From positions 648,603 to 656,990 of the forward strand of contig CP070800.1 in the NCBI GenBank assembly GCA_020343555.1: DNA of 8,388 nucleotides, read 5' to 3'. The notes under the pieces are model-generated. The model had not been told where the DNA came from and made no database searches. It was given only the letters and a program-made list of their open reading frames with translations. Shown here in pieces: positions 1-7,001 of this stretch. Position numbers and translations under genes: made by a program. How positions within the stretch are numbered: position 1 is the stretch's first letter; each line of letters starts with the position of its first letter. The stretch comes from Dehalococcoidales bacterium (GTDB lineage: Bacteria; Chloroflexota; Dehalococcoidia; Dehalococcoidales; UBA2162).

Positions 1-81
1 ACCGATAAAGAATCATCCTTAAAACTGGAGAAGAAAAAGACGAAAGCCGAGATAAAAAGAGCCAAAAAAGCTGAGAAATAA
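1..81 (+). CDS. C-terminal end of an unidentified gene (5' part outside window)
   Basis: Only the first reading frame stays open from the window edge; it runs 26 codons to a TAA at 79-81, while the other two + frames stop within about 20 bases. The encoded tail is very rich in lysine, with alanine and glutamate (for example KLEKKKTKAEIKRAKKAEK), so it is probably a charged, helical or disordered C-terminal extension. Such tails are found on many nucleic-acid-binding and ribosome-associated proteins, but this fragment is too short to name. The gene is convergent with the barrel-protein gene at 260-601, with the repeat block between them. That it is a real coding end is inferred from the open frame and composition only. 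Confidence 0.5.
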   Translation, partial: TDKESSLKLEKKKTKAEIKRAKKAEK

Positions 82-97
82 CTGTCAAACGTTCTCC

Positions 98-142
98 GTC
101 ATTGCGAGATTAGTCGTCAACAGGCGAACCGTAGCAATCTCA
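98..142. repeat. REP/MITE-like repeat unit, 'CATTGCGAG...GCAATCTC' type
   Basis: The block opens with GTCATTGCGAGATT (98-111) and closes with GTAGCAATCTC (132-142). These are the ends of a short intergenic repeat seen in many copies in Dehalococcoidia, deltaproteobacteria and other genomes, usually as CATTGCGAG, a GAAGCGAAG-like core, then GCAATCTC. Here the core is diverged. It lies in non-coding DNA between two convergent genes. Family membership is recalled from general knowledge; copy number in this genome cannot be seen from one window. Confidence 0.6.
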
Positions 143-157
143 ATAAAACGACAGGTT

Positions 158-247
158 GTCATCCTGAGAACCTGACGGAGTCAGGGCGAAGGATCCCGCC
201 CGATATTCGAAGGAGATTCTTCGGTCGTTTCTCTCCCTCAGAATGAC
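158..247. repeat. MITE-like palindromic repeat with GTCATCCTGAG / CTCAGAATGAC ends
   Basis: The element has terminal inverted repeats: GTCATCCTGAG at 158-168 and CTCAGAATGAC at 237-247 match in 10 of 11 positions when one is reverse-complemented. Inside are the diagnostic pieces GCGAAGGATC (187-196) and GAGATTCTTCGG (213-224), plus a small internal hairpin CGAAG/CTTCG (208-212 with 219-223). It carries no gene. It ends about 12 bases past the stop codon of the minus-strand barrel-protein gene, so its folded RNA could help end transcription from both sides. The sequence is of a widespread intergenic repeat type probably moved in trans; no transposase is present. Confidence 0.7.
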
Positions 248-259
248 CTTCTATCATTG

Positions 260-601
260 TTATTGCTGGTCTTTATCCGCTGAAAGAGTATAGGTCTGCT
301 TATACAAACCCCGATGCGTCCGTACCAGCAGATCATTCATCCTTCCGGCTTCTCTCTTCTTCTGAACATTCTCACTCAATACTACCATAAACGTGTCTAT
401 GTCATCGGTCTCTATCTCATAGATTGCGACGAATTTAGCATCCCCTTCAGCCGGATCAGTGTTTTCATACCGGGTCGCCCGGACGACACCTTCAGTTTCC
501 AGCACATCCGGCAGATGGATAGTGTTGTACCAGTCGTTGTATTCCGCTTCTTTTTGCGGATCACTGCAGTTTGTCCTTACCTCGAGAATATATCTTACCA
601 T
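260..601 (-). CDS. small dimeric alpha/beta-barrel protein, EthD/DUF4286-like
   Basis: A 113-residue soluble protein with no signal peptide or membrane segment. The N-terminal strand (VRYILEVRTNC, residues 2-12) followed by a helix carrying YNDWYNTIHLPDVL (21-34), then a second strand around FVAIYEIET (57-65), fits the ferredoxin-like fold of the dimeric alpha+beta barrel superfamily. The W24 and H29 pattern resembles EthD and DUF4286 proteins, whose roles are mostly unknown (some are heme- or oxygenase-related). The substrate is not predictable. The ATG at 599-601 is well supported by GAGGAGG (minus strand, 610-616) eight bases upstream. It follows mfd on the same strand after 32 bp, so cotranscription is likely. 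The TAA is at 260-262, just before a palindromic repeat. Confidence 0.82.
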   Translation of the reverse strand: MVRYILEVRTNCSDPQKEAEYNDWYNTIHLPDVLETEGVVRATRYENTDPAEGDAKFVAIYEIETDDIDTFMVVLSENVQKKREAGRMNDLLVRTHRGLYKQTYTLSADKDQQ

Positions 602-633
602 GTTGTATACCTCCTCATTAGTAATAATAGCCG

Positions 634-3600
634 TTATACTATCCCCTTTACCACTTTCTCCAGCGTTTCCCGCCAGTCAATACCGGGTTGGCGTGTGTCA
701 ATACGTATCTGAAATCGACCGGTAGCAACTCCGACGAAGTACAATTGATCGAGTTTCTCCCTTTCGAACCGCATTCCCTCGAACGGGGTTATCACTATCT
801 CACTCCGTTCGGTAGAAATAGCTCCTATTCCCGTCCCTGAACCAAGTATCTTAATCCTGACCGCGTAAAGCAGATTCTCAACCTCTTCCGGCAGTTCACC
901 GAACCTGTCTCTGAATTCAGCGACTATGGTTTCTATTTCATCGGCATTGTCCAGATTCGCCAGCTTCTGGTACATGTCCAGCCTGGTCAGCAGGTCGGTC
1001 ACGTAGTCCTGGGGGATAAAAGCAGGTACCGGCAAGTCGATCGACGGTGGTGGCAGCCTTGAAGAGATGATATCATTCTCCGAAACACCGGCCTGTCTTG
1101 CTTTCTGCTCTTCTATCGCCTGCGAGAGAAGTTGAGTATACAGGTTGAATCCAACCGCTGAGATATGACCACTCTGCCTCATCCCCAATAGCGTGCCGGC
1201 GCCCCGTATCTCCAGGTCTTTCATCGCTATGGAGAATCCGGCTCCAAGCTCGGATGCTTCAACAATCGTCCTCAAACGCGTTTCAGCAACAGGAGAAAGA
1301 CGCTGTCCCTTATCGTAGAGGAAATAGGCGTAGGCAGTTTCCGTACCCCGACCTACCCTGCCACGAAGCTGGTGAAGCTGTGTCAGACCGAATTTATCGG
1401 CACGGTTCACTATCAGTGTATTAACGTTGGGCATATCGAGTCCCGATTGGATGATACTCGTGCAGACCAGGATATCGCTGTTACCCTGGATAAAATTAGC
1501 CATGACCGCTTCGAGTTCACCTTCGGCCATTTGTCCGTGCCCTATTGTAATCCTGGCTTCCGGAACTAGCTCCTGCAGCTTTTCAGTAATGAGTACTATA
1601 CTCTGAACCCTGTTGTGAACAAAGAACACCTGTCCGTTCCTTTCAAGCTCTCTGAGTATGGCTTCCCTGACAAGGTGTTCGTTAAATTCAGCTACATAGG
1701 TTTTGATAGGCAGACGTTCCTCCGGAGGTGTTTCCATCACGCTCATATCCCGTACTCCAACCAGCGACATATGAAGAGTCCGGGGAATAGGAGTGGCGCT
1801 TAGTGTAAGAACGTCCACTTCCTTTCTCATCTGTTTCAGGAATTCCTTGTGAGTGACGCCAAATCTTTGCTCCTCGTCGATTATCAATAAGCCGAGTTCC
1901 TTGAACTCAATATCCTTCTGGATGATCCGGTGAGTGCCGATACATATATCAACCCTCCCCGCCGCCAGGTCTTTCACGATCCTCCGTTGTTCAGAATGAG
2001 AACGAAATCGACTGAGAACCTCGATGGTCACCGGGAACGCACTCAATCTCTGGCGGAAGGTAGAGTAATGCTGTTCTGCCAGTACCGTAGTCGGCACCAG
2101 TACCGCGACCTGCTTACCGTCCATCACAGCCTTGAAAGCAGCACGAATTGCTACTTCCGTCTTGCCGTAGCCGACATCTCCACACACCAGCCTGTCCATA
2201 GGCTTGACGTTTTCCATGTCTTCCTTTACCTGGCGCTGGACCATTATCTGGTCGGGTGTCTCCACATATGGGAAAGCTGCTTCTACTTCCTGCTGCCATA
2301 CAGTATCTTTCGAGAAAGAAAATCCTGGAACCACCTCACGGCTGGCATACAGCGTTATCAGTTCATCGGCAATATCTTCTACGGCTTCCCTCACTTTACG
2401 CTTGGTCCGCGACCATTCCTGTGTGCCTAACCGGCTTAATACTGGCTCCTGTTCACCTGAACCGACATACCTCCCAATCCTGTCTATCTGGTCCGTCGGA
2501 ACGTAGAGTCTGTCACCGGATGCGTACTCGATGACCATATACTCTTTCTCGCCCCGACCGGAATCGGCTTTCATCTTTGTCACACCGGCGAACCTGCCGA
2601 TACCATGCTCGATATGCACAACGTAGTCACCCGGGTTCACATCGGTAAATACACGATGATGCGACACCGGGCGTTTTTTAAGAAGGCGTCGCTGTTTAAT
2701 AAAGCCGAATATCTCGGTATCCGTATAAATACAAGTCTCATCATTAGCAGTCCAGCCATCGGATAGAAGTCCCTGTACCAGGGTCAGTGAACCCGGAGGA
2801 GGTAACTCCCTTATGTCATCTACTGGCGTGGCAATGATATCTTCATCAGCGAGAAGTTCTGATAAACGGCTTGCCTGGTGACTGATAAAGACGAGTCGTT
2901 TACTGTCATTGAGCATATCCCGTGTTTTCTCAATCAGGAGAGGAAGTTGACCAGCGTAGCTTGGTGCCGGCAGGAAATCCAATTCCTGCCAGCTTTCGCC
3001 TTCAGTCACTCCGAAAGACGTAAGTCTTAAGTTACGATGGCTGGTGATCCTGGTATTTATTGCATCCCAGGTGAAATAGGGCACGGGATAATTTTCCGGT
3101 AGTTCTTCCTGCTCCAGCTTCTCACCGCGAAGTGCTTCAGCCCTCGATTGATAATCTTCCGCCGCAATCTTTATATATGACGGTTCATTAAGAACGACCA
3201 GTCCATTTTGAGGCAGGTAATCCAACAGGTTTCCGTCGTTGAATAAAGGAGCGTAGAACTGCAGGTCTCCCGGCATCTCCTTTTCAAGGAGCATCGCTAT
3301 TTCGTGGGCATACTGGTCTTTCGCATCCGGACTCAGTCCCGAAAGGTCCAACGATTTAAGTAGTTTTTCGGTCTCTTCCCGATCATCGGACAAAGGTTTC
3401 AGGAGTTCAGTCGTCGGGCTAACCGTGAGTGATTCTACCTCACGAATCGAACGTTGCGTTGATGGATCGAACAATCGAATGCTTTCTATTGTATTACCGA
3501 AAAACTCCAGCCTGGCCGGATTCTCACTTATCGGTGGATATATATCGAGAATTCCACCGCGATGGCTTATCGTTCCGGGAATATCAACTACCTCTTCGAG

Positions 3601-4113
3601 CCTGTATCCAATGGACTGCCAGAGTGAGATCAAGCGAAATGGATCCAGTTCCGTTTCCTTCCTGATGATATGCCCGGCTGAAAAGAATTCCTTTATATCT
3701 GGTAGTTTCTGTAAAAAAACGGCGGTAGAAGCAATAATAATCGGTGCTTGTTTTTCCTGTGGATTATTTGTAATACCTGCCAGTGATGATAGTACCTGGA
3801 TTCGCTCCAGTGACGTGGTGATATCAGACGTAATTCTTTCATATGGGAGTGTATCCGGTTCGGGAAATAACCTGACATCAGCATTCGGATGCCAGGCTGT
3901 GAGCAGTTCATATATTTTCCTGCTATTTTCCGGCTGTGACGTCACAACAATTACCGGCGATCTGAAACGGTTATAAAGAGAAGCAATAATGAATGGCTTG
4001 GCAGCGTCCAGAATTGCCGCACCGGGGCTGGCAGAATCACTCTCCAGTTCTCGAACCAGATTTTGATATGCAGGCATCTCCTCGGCCAGTGCCAGCAAGC
4101 CTGTTAAGTCCAC
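634..4113 (-). CDS. mfd: transcription-repair coupling factor Mfd
   Basis: Mfd is the ATP-driven translocase that removes RNA polymerase stalled at DNA lesions and recruits UvrA to start transcription-coupled excision repair. The 1159-residue length is normal. In order: a UvrB-like N-terminal module (about 1-350, with IPGTISHRGGILDIYPP at 178-194); the RNA-polymerase-interacting CarD-like domain (about 490-565, with DYVVHIEHGIGRFAG); the RecG-like SF2 helicase core with Walker A GDVGYGKT (645-652), DEEQ (746-749), SATPIPRTL (772-780) and QLRGRVGRG (915-923); the TRG-type translocation region (about 955-985); and a C-terminal TRCF domain (about 1020-1130). No key motif is missing. The start is GTG at 4111-4113, preceded on the minus strand by AAGGAG five bases away. 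It is divergent from proB and is followed by the barrel-protein gene, probably in one operon. Confidence 0.97.
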   Translation of the reverse strand: MDLTGLLALAEEMPAYQNLVRELESDSASPGAAILDAAKPFIIASLYNRFRSPVIVVTSQPENSRKIYELLTAWHPNADVRLFPEPDTLPYERITSDITTSLERIQVLSSLAGITNNPQEKQAPIIIASTAVFLQKLPDIKEFFSAGHIIRKETELDPFRLISLWQSIGYRLEEVVDIPGTISHRGGILDIYPPISENPARLEFFGNTIESIRLFDPSTQRSIREVESLTVSPTTELLKPLSDDREETEKLLKSLDLSGLSPDAKDQYAHEIAMLLEKEMPGDLQFYAPLFNDGNLLDYLPQNGLVVLNEPSYIKIAAEDYQSRAEALRGEKLEQEELPENYPVPYFTWDAINTRITSHRNLRLTSFGVTEGESWQELDFLPAPSYAGQLPLLIEKTRDMLNDSKRLVFISHQASRLSELLADEDIIATPVDDIRELPPPGSLTLVQGLLSDGWTANDETCIYTDTEIFGFIKQRRLLKKRPVSHHRVFTDVNPGDYVVHIEHGIGRFAGVTKMKADSGRGEKEYMVIEYASGDRLYVPTDQIDRIGRYVGSGEQEPVLSRLGTQEWSRTKRKVREAVEDIADELITLYASREVVPGFSFSKDTVWQQEVEAAFPYVETPDQIMVQRQVKEDMENVKPMDRLVCGDVGYGKTEVAIRAAFKAVMDGKQVAVLVPTTVLAEQHYSTFRQRLSAFPVTIEVLSRFRSHSEQRRIVKDLAAGRVDICIGTHRIIQKDIEFKELGLLIIDEEQRFGVTHKEFLKQMRKEVDVLTLSATPIPRTLHMSLVGVRDMSVMETPPEERLPIKTYVAEFNEHLVREAILRELERNGQVFFVHNRVQSIVLITEKLQELVPEARITIGHGQMAEGELEAVMANFIQGNSDILVCTSIIQSGLDMPNVNTLIVNRADKFGLTQLHQLRGRVGRGTETAYAYFLYDKGQRLSPVAETRLRTIVEASELGAGFSIAMKDLEIRGAGTLLGMRQSGHISAVGFNLYTQLLSQAIEEQKARQAGVSENDIISSRLPPPSIDLPVPAFIPQDYVTDLLTRLDMYQKLANLDNADEIETIVAEFRDRFGELPEEVENLLYAVRIKILGSGTGIGAISTERSEIVITPFEGMRFEREKLDQLYFVGVATGRFQIRIDTRQPGIDWRETLEKVVKGIV

Positions 4114-4141
4114 AATTTCTCCTTAATCACTAACGCCTTTT

Positions 4142-4167
4142 AGGGCTAGTCGGTACCGACTAGCCCT
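4142..4167. repeat. perfect 26-bp palindrome in the mfd leader region
   Basis: The arm AGGGCTAGTCGGT (4142-4154) is followed immediately by its exact reverse complement, ACCGACTAGCCCT (4155-4167). As RNA it would form an 11-bp GC-rich stem with a GUAC loop. It lies 28 bp upstream of the mfd GTG, within the leader predicted from the -10 at 4216-4221. On the + strand it is followed by TTTT (4167-4170), the orientation of an intrinsic terminator, but no + gene lies upstream to be ended. On the minus strand it is followed by AAAAGG, so it should not terminate mfd mRNA. It could be a leader hairpin, a block on antisense transcription from inside mfd toward proB, or a protein-binding site. The palindrome is seen; its function is inferred. 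Confidence 0.7.
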
Positions 4168-4215
4168 TTTCCAGTTCCAGTGTAACACAGATTCACCTGT
4201 GATAATAGTCTGCCG

Positions 4216-4221
4216 ATTATA
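4216..4221 (-). promoter_or_regulatory. candidate -10 box of the mfd promoter
   Basis: ATTATA on the + strand reads TATAAT, a perfect sigma-70-type -10, toward mfd. The -35 position (about 4239-4244) holds only a weak match (GGTTAG). A start near 4209 would give a leader of roughly 95 bases containing the 26-bp palindrome. Prediction only. Confidence 0.4.
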
Positions 4222-4225
4222 CGCA

Positions 4226-4234
4226 TGATATAAT
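4226..4234 (+). promoter_or_regulatory. candidate extended -10 promoter of proB
   Basis: TGATATAAT is an exact extended -10 element (TGnTATAAT), with TATAAT at 4229-4234. The -35 region around 4205-4211 is poor, which is common when an extended -10 is present. Transcription from about 4241 would leave a leader of only about 20 bases before the proB ATG. It sits 8 bp from the oppositely facing mfd -10, so the two promoters may compete for polymerase. Confidence 0.5.
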
Positions 4235-4262
4235 TAATCTAACCTGATTCAGAGTAGTTATT

Positions 4263-5408
4263 ATGGCTATCAAGAAGGATTCCCTAGAGGATCAAAAACC
4301 GTATAACCGGATCATAGTGAAACTTGGTACCAGCCTGCTTACGGGCGGCACAGATCACCTTGACCGGGAGATAATGTCGGAGTTGGTAAACCAGATGGCA
4401 AAACTCCACGGTCAGGGAGTTGAAATACTGGTGGTATCTTCCGGAGCTATTGCCGCCGGAAGCCATAAACTCGGTCATGGCGGAGATCGAAGGGGTATTC
4501 CATATAAACAGGTACTGGCATCTATCGGCCAGGGACAGCTGATGAACGTATACGACCAGCTCTTCTCGGAATCAGGAATCACCATTGCCCAGGCGCTTCT
4601 TTCAAAGTCGGATCTCACCGACAGGGCTGGATACTTGAATGCCCGAAATACCCTCCTCGCGCTTCTGGAATTAAAAGTCATTTGTATTGTTAATGAAAAC
4701 GATGTTGTTGCTGTTGATGAAATCAAGGAAGAAAAATTCGGTGATAACGACAATCTGTCCGCAATGGTAGCAAACCTTGTAGATGCAGACCTGCTGTTGA
4801 TTCTCAGCGATATAGCCGGATTATATACCTCTGACCCGCACCAGGATCCCGGCGCCAGTCTCATTCCACAGGTTGATAACATAGATTCCGGTATTACAGA
4901 AATCGTTAAAGGCGCGGCCGGAACTCTCGGTACAGGGGGGATGTTAACAAAAATAGAAGCTGCGAGACTGGCTACCTCCTCGGGAGTAGCGGTTGTGATA
5001 GCCGACGGTCGAGAACCTGACGTCATTTCCAGGATTGTTGCCAGAGAGAGAATCGGGACTCTCTTTACACCTGCTGCCGGGAGTCTTGAAAGCCGGAAAC
5101 GCTGGATGATGAGTGGTCTGTCCACCAAGGGGAAATTGATAGTAGACACAGGAGCGGTCGAAGCTTTGAAAAAGCAGAGTCGAAGCCTCCTGGCTGCGGG
5201 AATTACGCAGACTGAAGGTAAATTTCAGCGTGGCGATATCGTGAATATATATGATTCTGAAGGTAATCACATCGGTTGCGGTATCACAAACTATGATACA
5301 TCAGATATCACTGCAATAAAGGGTAGACATTCTACTAGTATCGCCGACACGCTTGGATATGATTACGGTTCAGAGGTAATCCACCGTAACAATCTGGTAA
5401 TTTTGTAA
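4263..5408 (+). CDS. proB: glutamate 5-kinase (gamma-glutamyl kinase) with PUA domain
   Basis: Catalyses ATP-dependent phosphorylation of L-glutamate to gamma-glutamyl phosphate, the first and usually proline-inhibited step of proline synthesis in the cytoplasm. The 381 residues comprise an amino-acid-kinase domain (about 15-260) and a C-terminal PUA domain (about 285-375). Visible motifs are [11 protein letters not shown] (19-29), VSSGAIAAG (58-66), [20 protein letters not shown] (144-163, glutamate-binding loop), [12 protein letters not shown] (181-192) and [15 protein letters not shown] (223-237, nucleotide-binding). All expected catalytic segments are present. The ATG at 4263 has no clear Shine-Dalgarno and a short predicted leader, but the N-terminal length suits the family and no better start is visible. 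The usual partner proA is not beside it: a repeat and a methyltransferase gene follow. Confidence 0.96.
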   Translation: MAIKKDSLEDQKPYNRIIVKLGTSLLTGGTDHLDREIMSELVNQMAKLHGQGVEILVVSSGAIAAGSHKLGHGGDRRGIPYKQVLASIGQGQLMNVYDQLFSESGITIAQALLSKSDLTDRAGYLNARNTLLALLELKVICIVNENDVVAVDEIKEEKFGDNDNLSAMVANLVDADLLLILSDIAGLYTSDPHQDPGASLIPQVDNIDSGITEIVKGAAGTLGTGGMLTKIEAARLATSSGVAVVIADGREPDVISRIVARERIGTLFTPAAGSLESRKRWMMSGLSTKGKLIVDTGAVEALKKQSRSLLAAGITQTEGKFQRGDIVNIYDSEGNHIGCGITNYDTSDITAIKGRHSTSIADTLGYDYGSEVIHRNNLVIL

Positions 5409-5422
5409 AGTAAAGGAGAATC

Positions 5423-5500
5423 CAATTTCCCCCTAGAAAAAGGGGGAGTAAGGGGGATTTTTAAATCCCTCTCAATCTCCCTTTACAAAAGGGAGACGTA
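5423..5500. repeat. C/G-run palindromic repeat ('AATCCCCCTT' type) between proB and the methyltransferase
   Basis: Three hairpins follow one another. TCCCCCT (5428-5434) pairs with AGGGGGA (5441-5447). GGGGGATTT (5452-5460) pairs with AAATCCCTC (5463-5471), with one G-T pair. TCTCCCTT (5476-5483) pairs with AAGGGAGA (5489-5496). The unit as a whole is also an imperfect inverted repeat around the TTTTTAAA near 5458-5465. This kind of non-autonomous intergenic repeat is common in many anaerobic bacteria. It begins about 15 bp after the proB stop, so the folded RNA may also end proB transcription. It contains no coding sequence. Confidence 0.7.
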
Positions 5501-5524
5501 ACCATTTTTGAATAATACTTATCT

Positions 5525-5528
5525 GGAG
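5525..5528 (+). promoter_or_regulatory. ribosome-binding site that argues for a non-ATG start of the methyltransferase
   Basis: GGAG in the context ATCTGGAGAACAATT is the only Shine-Dalgarno-like sequence near the methyltransferase start. It lies 4 bases before an in-frame ATT (5533) and 10 bases before an in-frame ATA (5539). It is more than 60 bases before the first ATG (5590), which has no such site of its own. Confidence 0.45.
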
Positions 5529-5538
5529 AACAATTAAA

Positions 5539-6495
5539 ATAGAAACTTTACACCACAATACCTTATACCATGGTGATAACCTCGAAATAATGAGCAGGGA
5601 TATTCCCACTGAGACCGTTGACCTGGTATACCTGGATCCACCTTTTAACAGCAATCGCGATTATAATTTTTCATACCAGGAAAGAGACCGTAGATCAACA
5701 AGCAACAAAAAAGCGTTTTCCGATACGTGGAGATGGGATGAAACCTCCCCACTTACTCTTACTCAAATTAGAGAATCATCACCTGAACTGTATTCGCTGG
5801 TTAAAGGACTGGTAAAAAGTCTGGAAAATACACCGTTGGCAGCCTACCTGGTAATGATGACTCCCCGCCTGCTGGAAATTCACCGCGTATTGAATGATAC
5901 CGGATCGATTTACCTTCATTGTGATCCTACTTCCAGTCACTACCTGAAGATATTACTCGACCAGATATTCGGGGCAACACATTTCAGAAACGAAATTGCA
6001 TGGTCATATAAGGGCGGAGGAAGATCCAAAAAACACTTCGCTCGGAAGCACGATACAATACTCTTCTATACAAAAAGCGACGAGTGGACATTTAACTACC
6101 AGGATATCCTGGTAGATAGAACAAACAGGACTTACTTCACCGATGAGAACGGGGATCGGTATTGGTTAAAATACGGAAAACGATACTACCTCAAACATGA
6201 CGGGAAAGTACCTGAAGACTGGTGGGCTGATATCGACCCGCTTCATGGGCCATACAAAGAACGGCTTGGTTACCCTACTCAGAAACCCCTGGCACTCCTG
6301 GAACGGATCATCAGAGCGAGTACAAACGAGGGGGATATCGTCCTGGATCCGTTCTGTGGATGCGGGACAACCCTGGTAGCGGCAGAAAACCTGGGAAGAA
6401 GATGGATCGGGATTGATATCTCAAAGGATGGGATAGAAATTACCGAAAAACGTCTCAGGGAAACTTTTCCAGGCACTACGTTTGATAAAACTTAA
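5539..6495 (+). CDS. site-specific DNA methyltransferase, beta class (N4-cytosine or N6-adenine), probable non-ATG start
   Basis: A SAM-dependent enzyme that methylates an exocyclic amino group in DNA. Motif order is that of the beta class (N6_N4_Mtase family): catalytic DPPF first (residues 33-36 counting from the ATA at 5539), SAM-binding DPFCGCGTT near the C-terminus (270-278), with LGYPTQKP (243-250) just before it. The first ATG (5590) gives 301 residues but cuts off NTLYHGDNLEI, a stretch conserved before the catalytic motif in relatives. That stretch is encoded in the same frame back to a stop at 5509-5511, with no ATG, GTG, TTG or CTG. I place the start at ATA 5539 (318 residues) because relatives usually have a Met near there and GGAG lies upstream; ATT 5533 is an alternative, and a lost start is possible. 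Target sequence is unknown and no restriction enzyme gene adjoins, so it looks like an orphan. Confidence 0.85.
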   Translation: METLHHNTLYHGDNLEIMSRDIPTETVDLVYLDPPFNSNRDYNFSYQERDRRSTSNKKAFSDTWRWDETSPLTLTQIRESSPELYSLVKGLVKSLENTPLAAYLVMMTPRLLEIHRVLNDTGSIYLHCDPTSSHYLKILLDQIFGATHFRNEIAWSYKGGGRSKKHFARKHDTILFYTKSDEWTFNYQDILVDRTNRTYFTDENGDRYWLKYGKRYYLKHDGKVPEDWWADIDPLHGPYKERLGYPTQKPLALLERIIRASTNEGDIVLDPFCGCGTTLVAAENLGRRWIGIDISKDGIEITEKRLRETFPGTTFDKT

Positions 6496-6510
6496 CCCAA
6501 AGAATTACTG

Positions 6511-6954
6511 CTACTCTACCTCCAGAAGCTTGAACTGACTGGCTTCGTCATAAATGCGTGTTACTTTTATATCCAGGATTTCGTAGATGACGGCTTCGGC
6601 TACCAGCCAGGTGGTGACTCCGGGACGGAGGCAACCTGTCAAAGTTTTTCCTGAACGTCCCAGTGCTCCGTGAATATGAAGAACAGGTTTTCCTGCTTCA
6701 TCAGGCGCCAGCACTCCAACACCGGCAACTTCATGTGCTCCGTCGACCGGCAGCAGAACCGGATCCGGTGGCATATCGTCGGAGTGACGCGGTCCGACGA
6801 CAACCTCACCACCTCCTATCCCACCTACAAGAACAACCTGGCCGACCGAAATTCCGTTATCTTCTGCGAACTTTTCTATGCACTCGGGTACAACGTCACC
6901 ATCCTCTAAACGGATAACGAAGACCCGACCGATTCGTCCTTCACTTACTTTCAT
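6511..6954 (-). CDS. PPC/DUF296 domain protein (PD1-like, putative DNA-binding)
   Basis: A 147-residue protein made almost entirely of one PPC domain (plants and prokaryotes conserved), a fold that forms trimers. In plants it is joined to AT-hooks; the free-standing bacterial forms have uncertain roles, and DNA binding is assumed rather than shown. Typical features are the N-terminal GRVFVIRLEDGDVVPECI (9-26), the glycine-rich VLVGGIGGGEVVVG strand-turn (41-54), and the metal-ligand-like HIHGALG with H93 and H95, followed by GKTLTGCLRPGV (102-113). No AT-hook or membrane segment is visible. The ATG at 6954 is chosen because AGGAG lies nine bases upstream and homology begins there; a longer version to a GTG at 7011 would add 19 unlike residues. 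It converges with the methyltransferase, 15 bp apart, and diverges from the GNAT gene. Confidence 0.85.
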   Translation of the reverse strand: MKVSEGRIGRVFVIRLEDGDVVPECIEKFAEDNGISVGQVVLVGGIGGGEVVVGPRHSDDMPPDPVLLPVDGAHEVAGVGVLAPDEAGKPVLHIHGALGRSGKTLTGCLRPGVTTWLVAEAVIYEILDIKVTRIYDEASQFKLLEVE

Positions 6955-6963
6955 ATCTACATT

Positions 6964-6968
6964 CTCCT
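6964..6968 (-). promoter_or_regulatory. ribosome-binding site deciding the PPC-protein start
   Basis: CTCCT on the + strand reads AGGAG on the minus strand, nine bases before the ATG at 6952-6954. The longer possible start (GTG at 7009-7011) has no comparable site. Confidence 0.6.
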
Positions 6969-7001
6969 GAATGGGAAATACTCCCTGTTTTTTTAACATT
7001 G

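Noticed and set aside
3425..3976. Long + strand open frame (183 codons), and another at 1930-2430, inside mfd
   Set aside because: Both lie antisense to an intact, motif-complete mfd, show no recognisable domain, have no good ribosome-binding site, and are explained by the codon use of mfd.
4142..4170. Palindrome plus TTTT as the terminator of a gene
   Set aside because: No + strand gene ends nearby and in the mfd direction the hairpin is followed by A's, so I list it as a palindrome of unknown role rather than a terminator.
4475..5149. Minus-strand open frame of 224 codons within proB
   Set aside because: It is the antisense shadow of proB; the translation is low-complexity serine/arginine-rich with no domain, while proB has every expected motif.
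5482..5517. TTTACA (5482-5487) as a -35 box for the methyltransferase
   Set aside because: It is part of the repeat hairpin and no -10-like sequence falls at a normal 16-18 bp spacing.
5409..5538. Possible CRISPR or tandem repeat because of recurring C and G runs
   Set aside because: The repeats alternate in orientation and form hairpins without regular spacers, which fits a palindromic mobile-type repeat and not an array.
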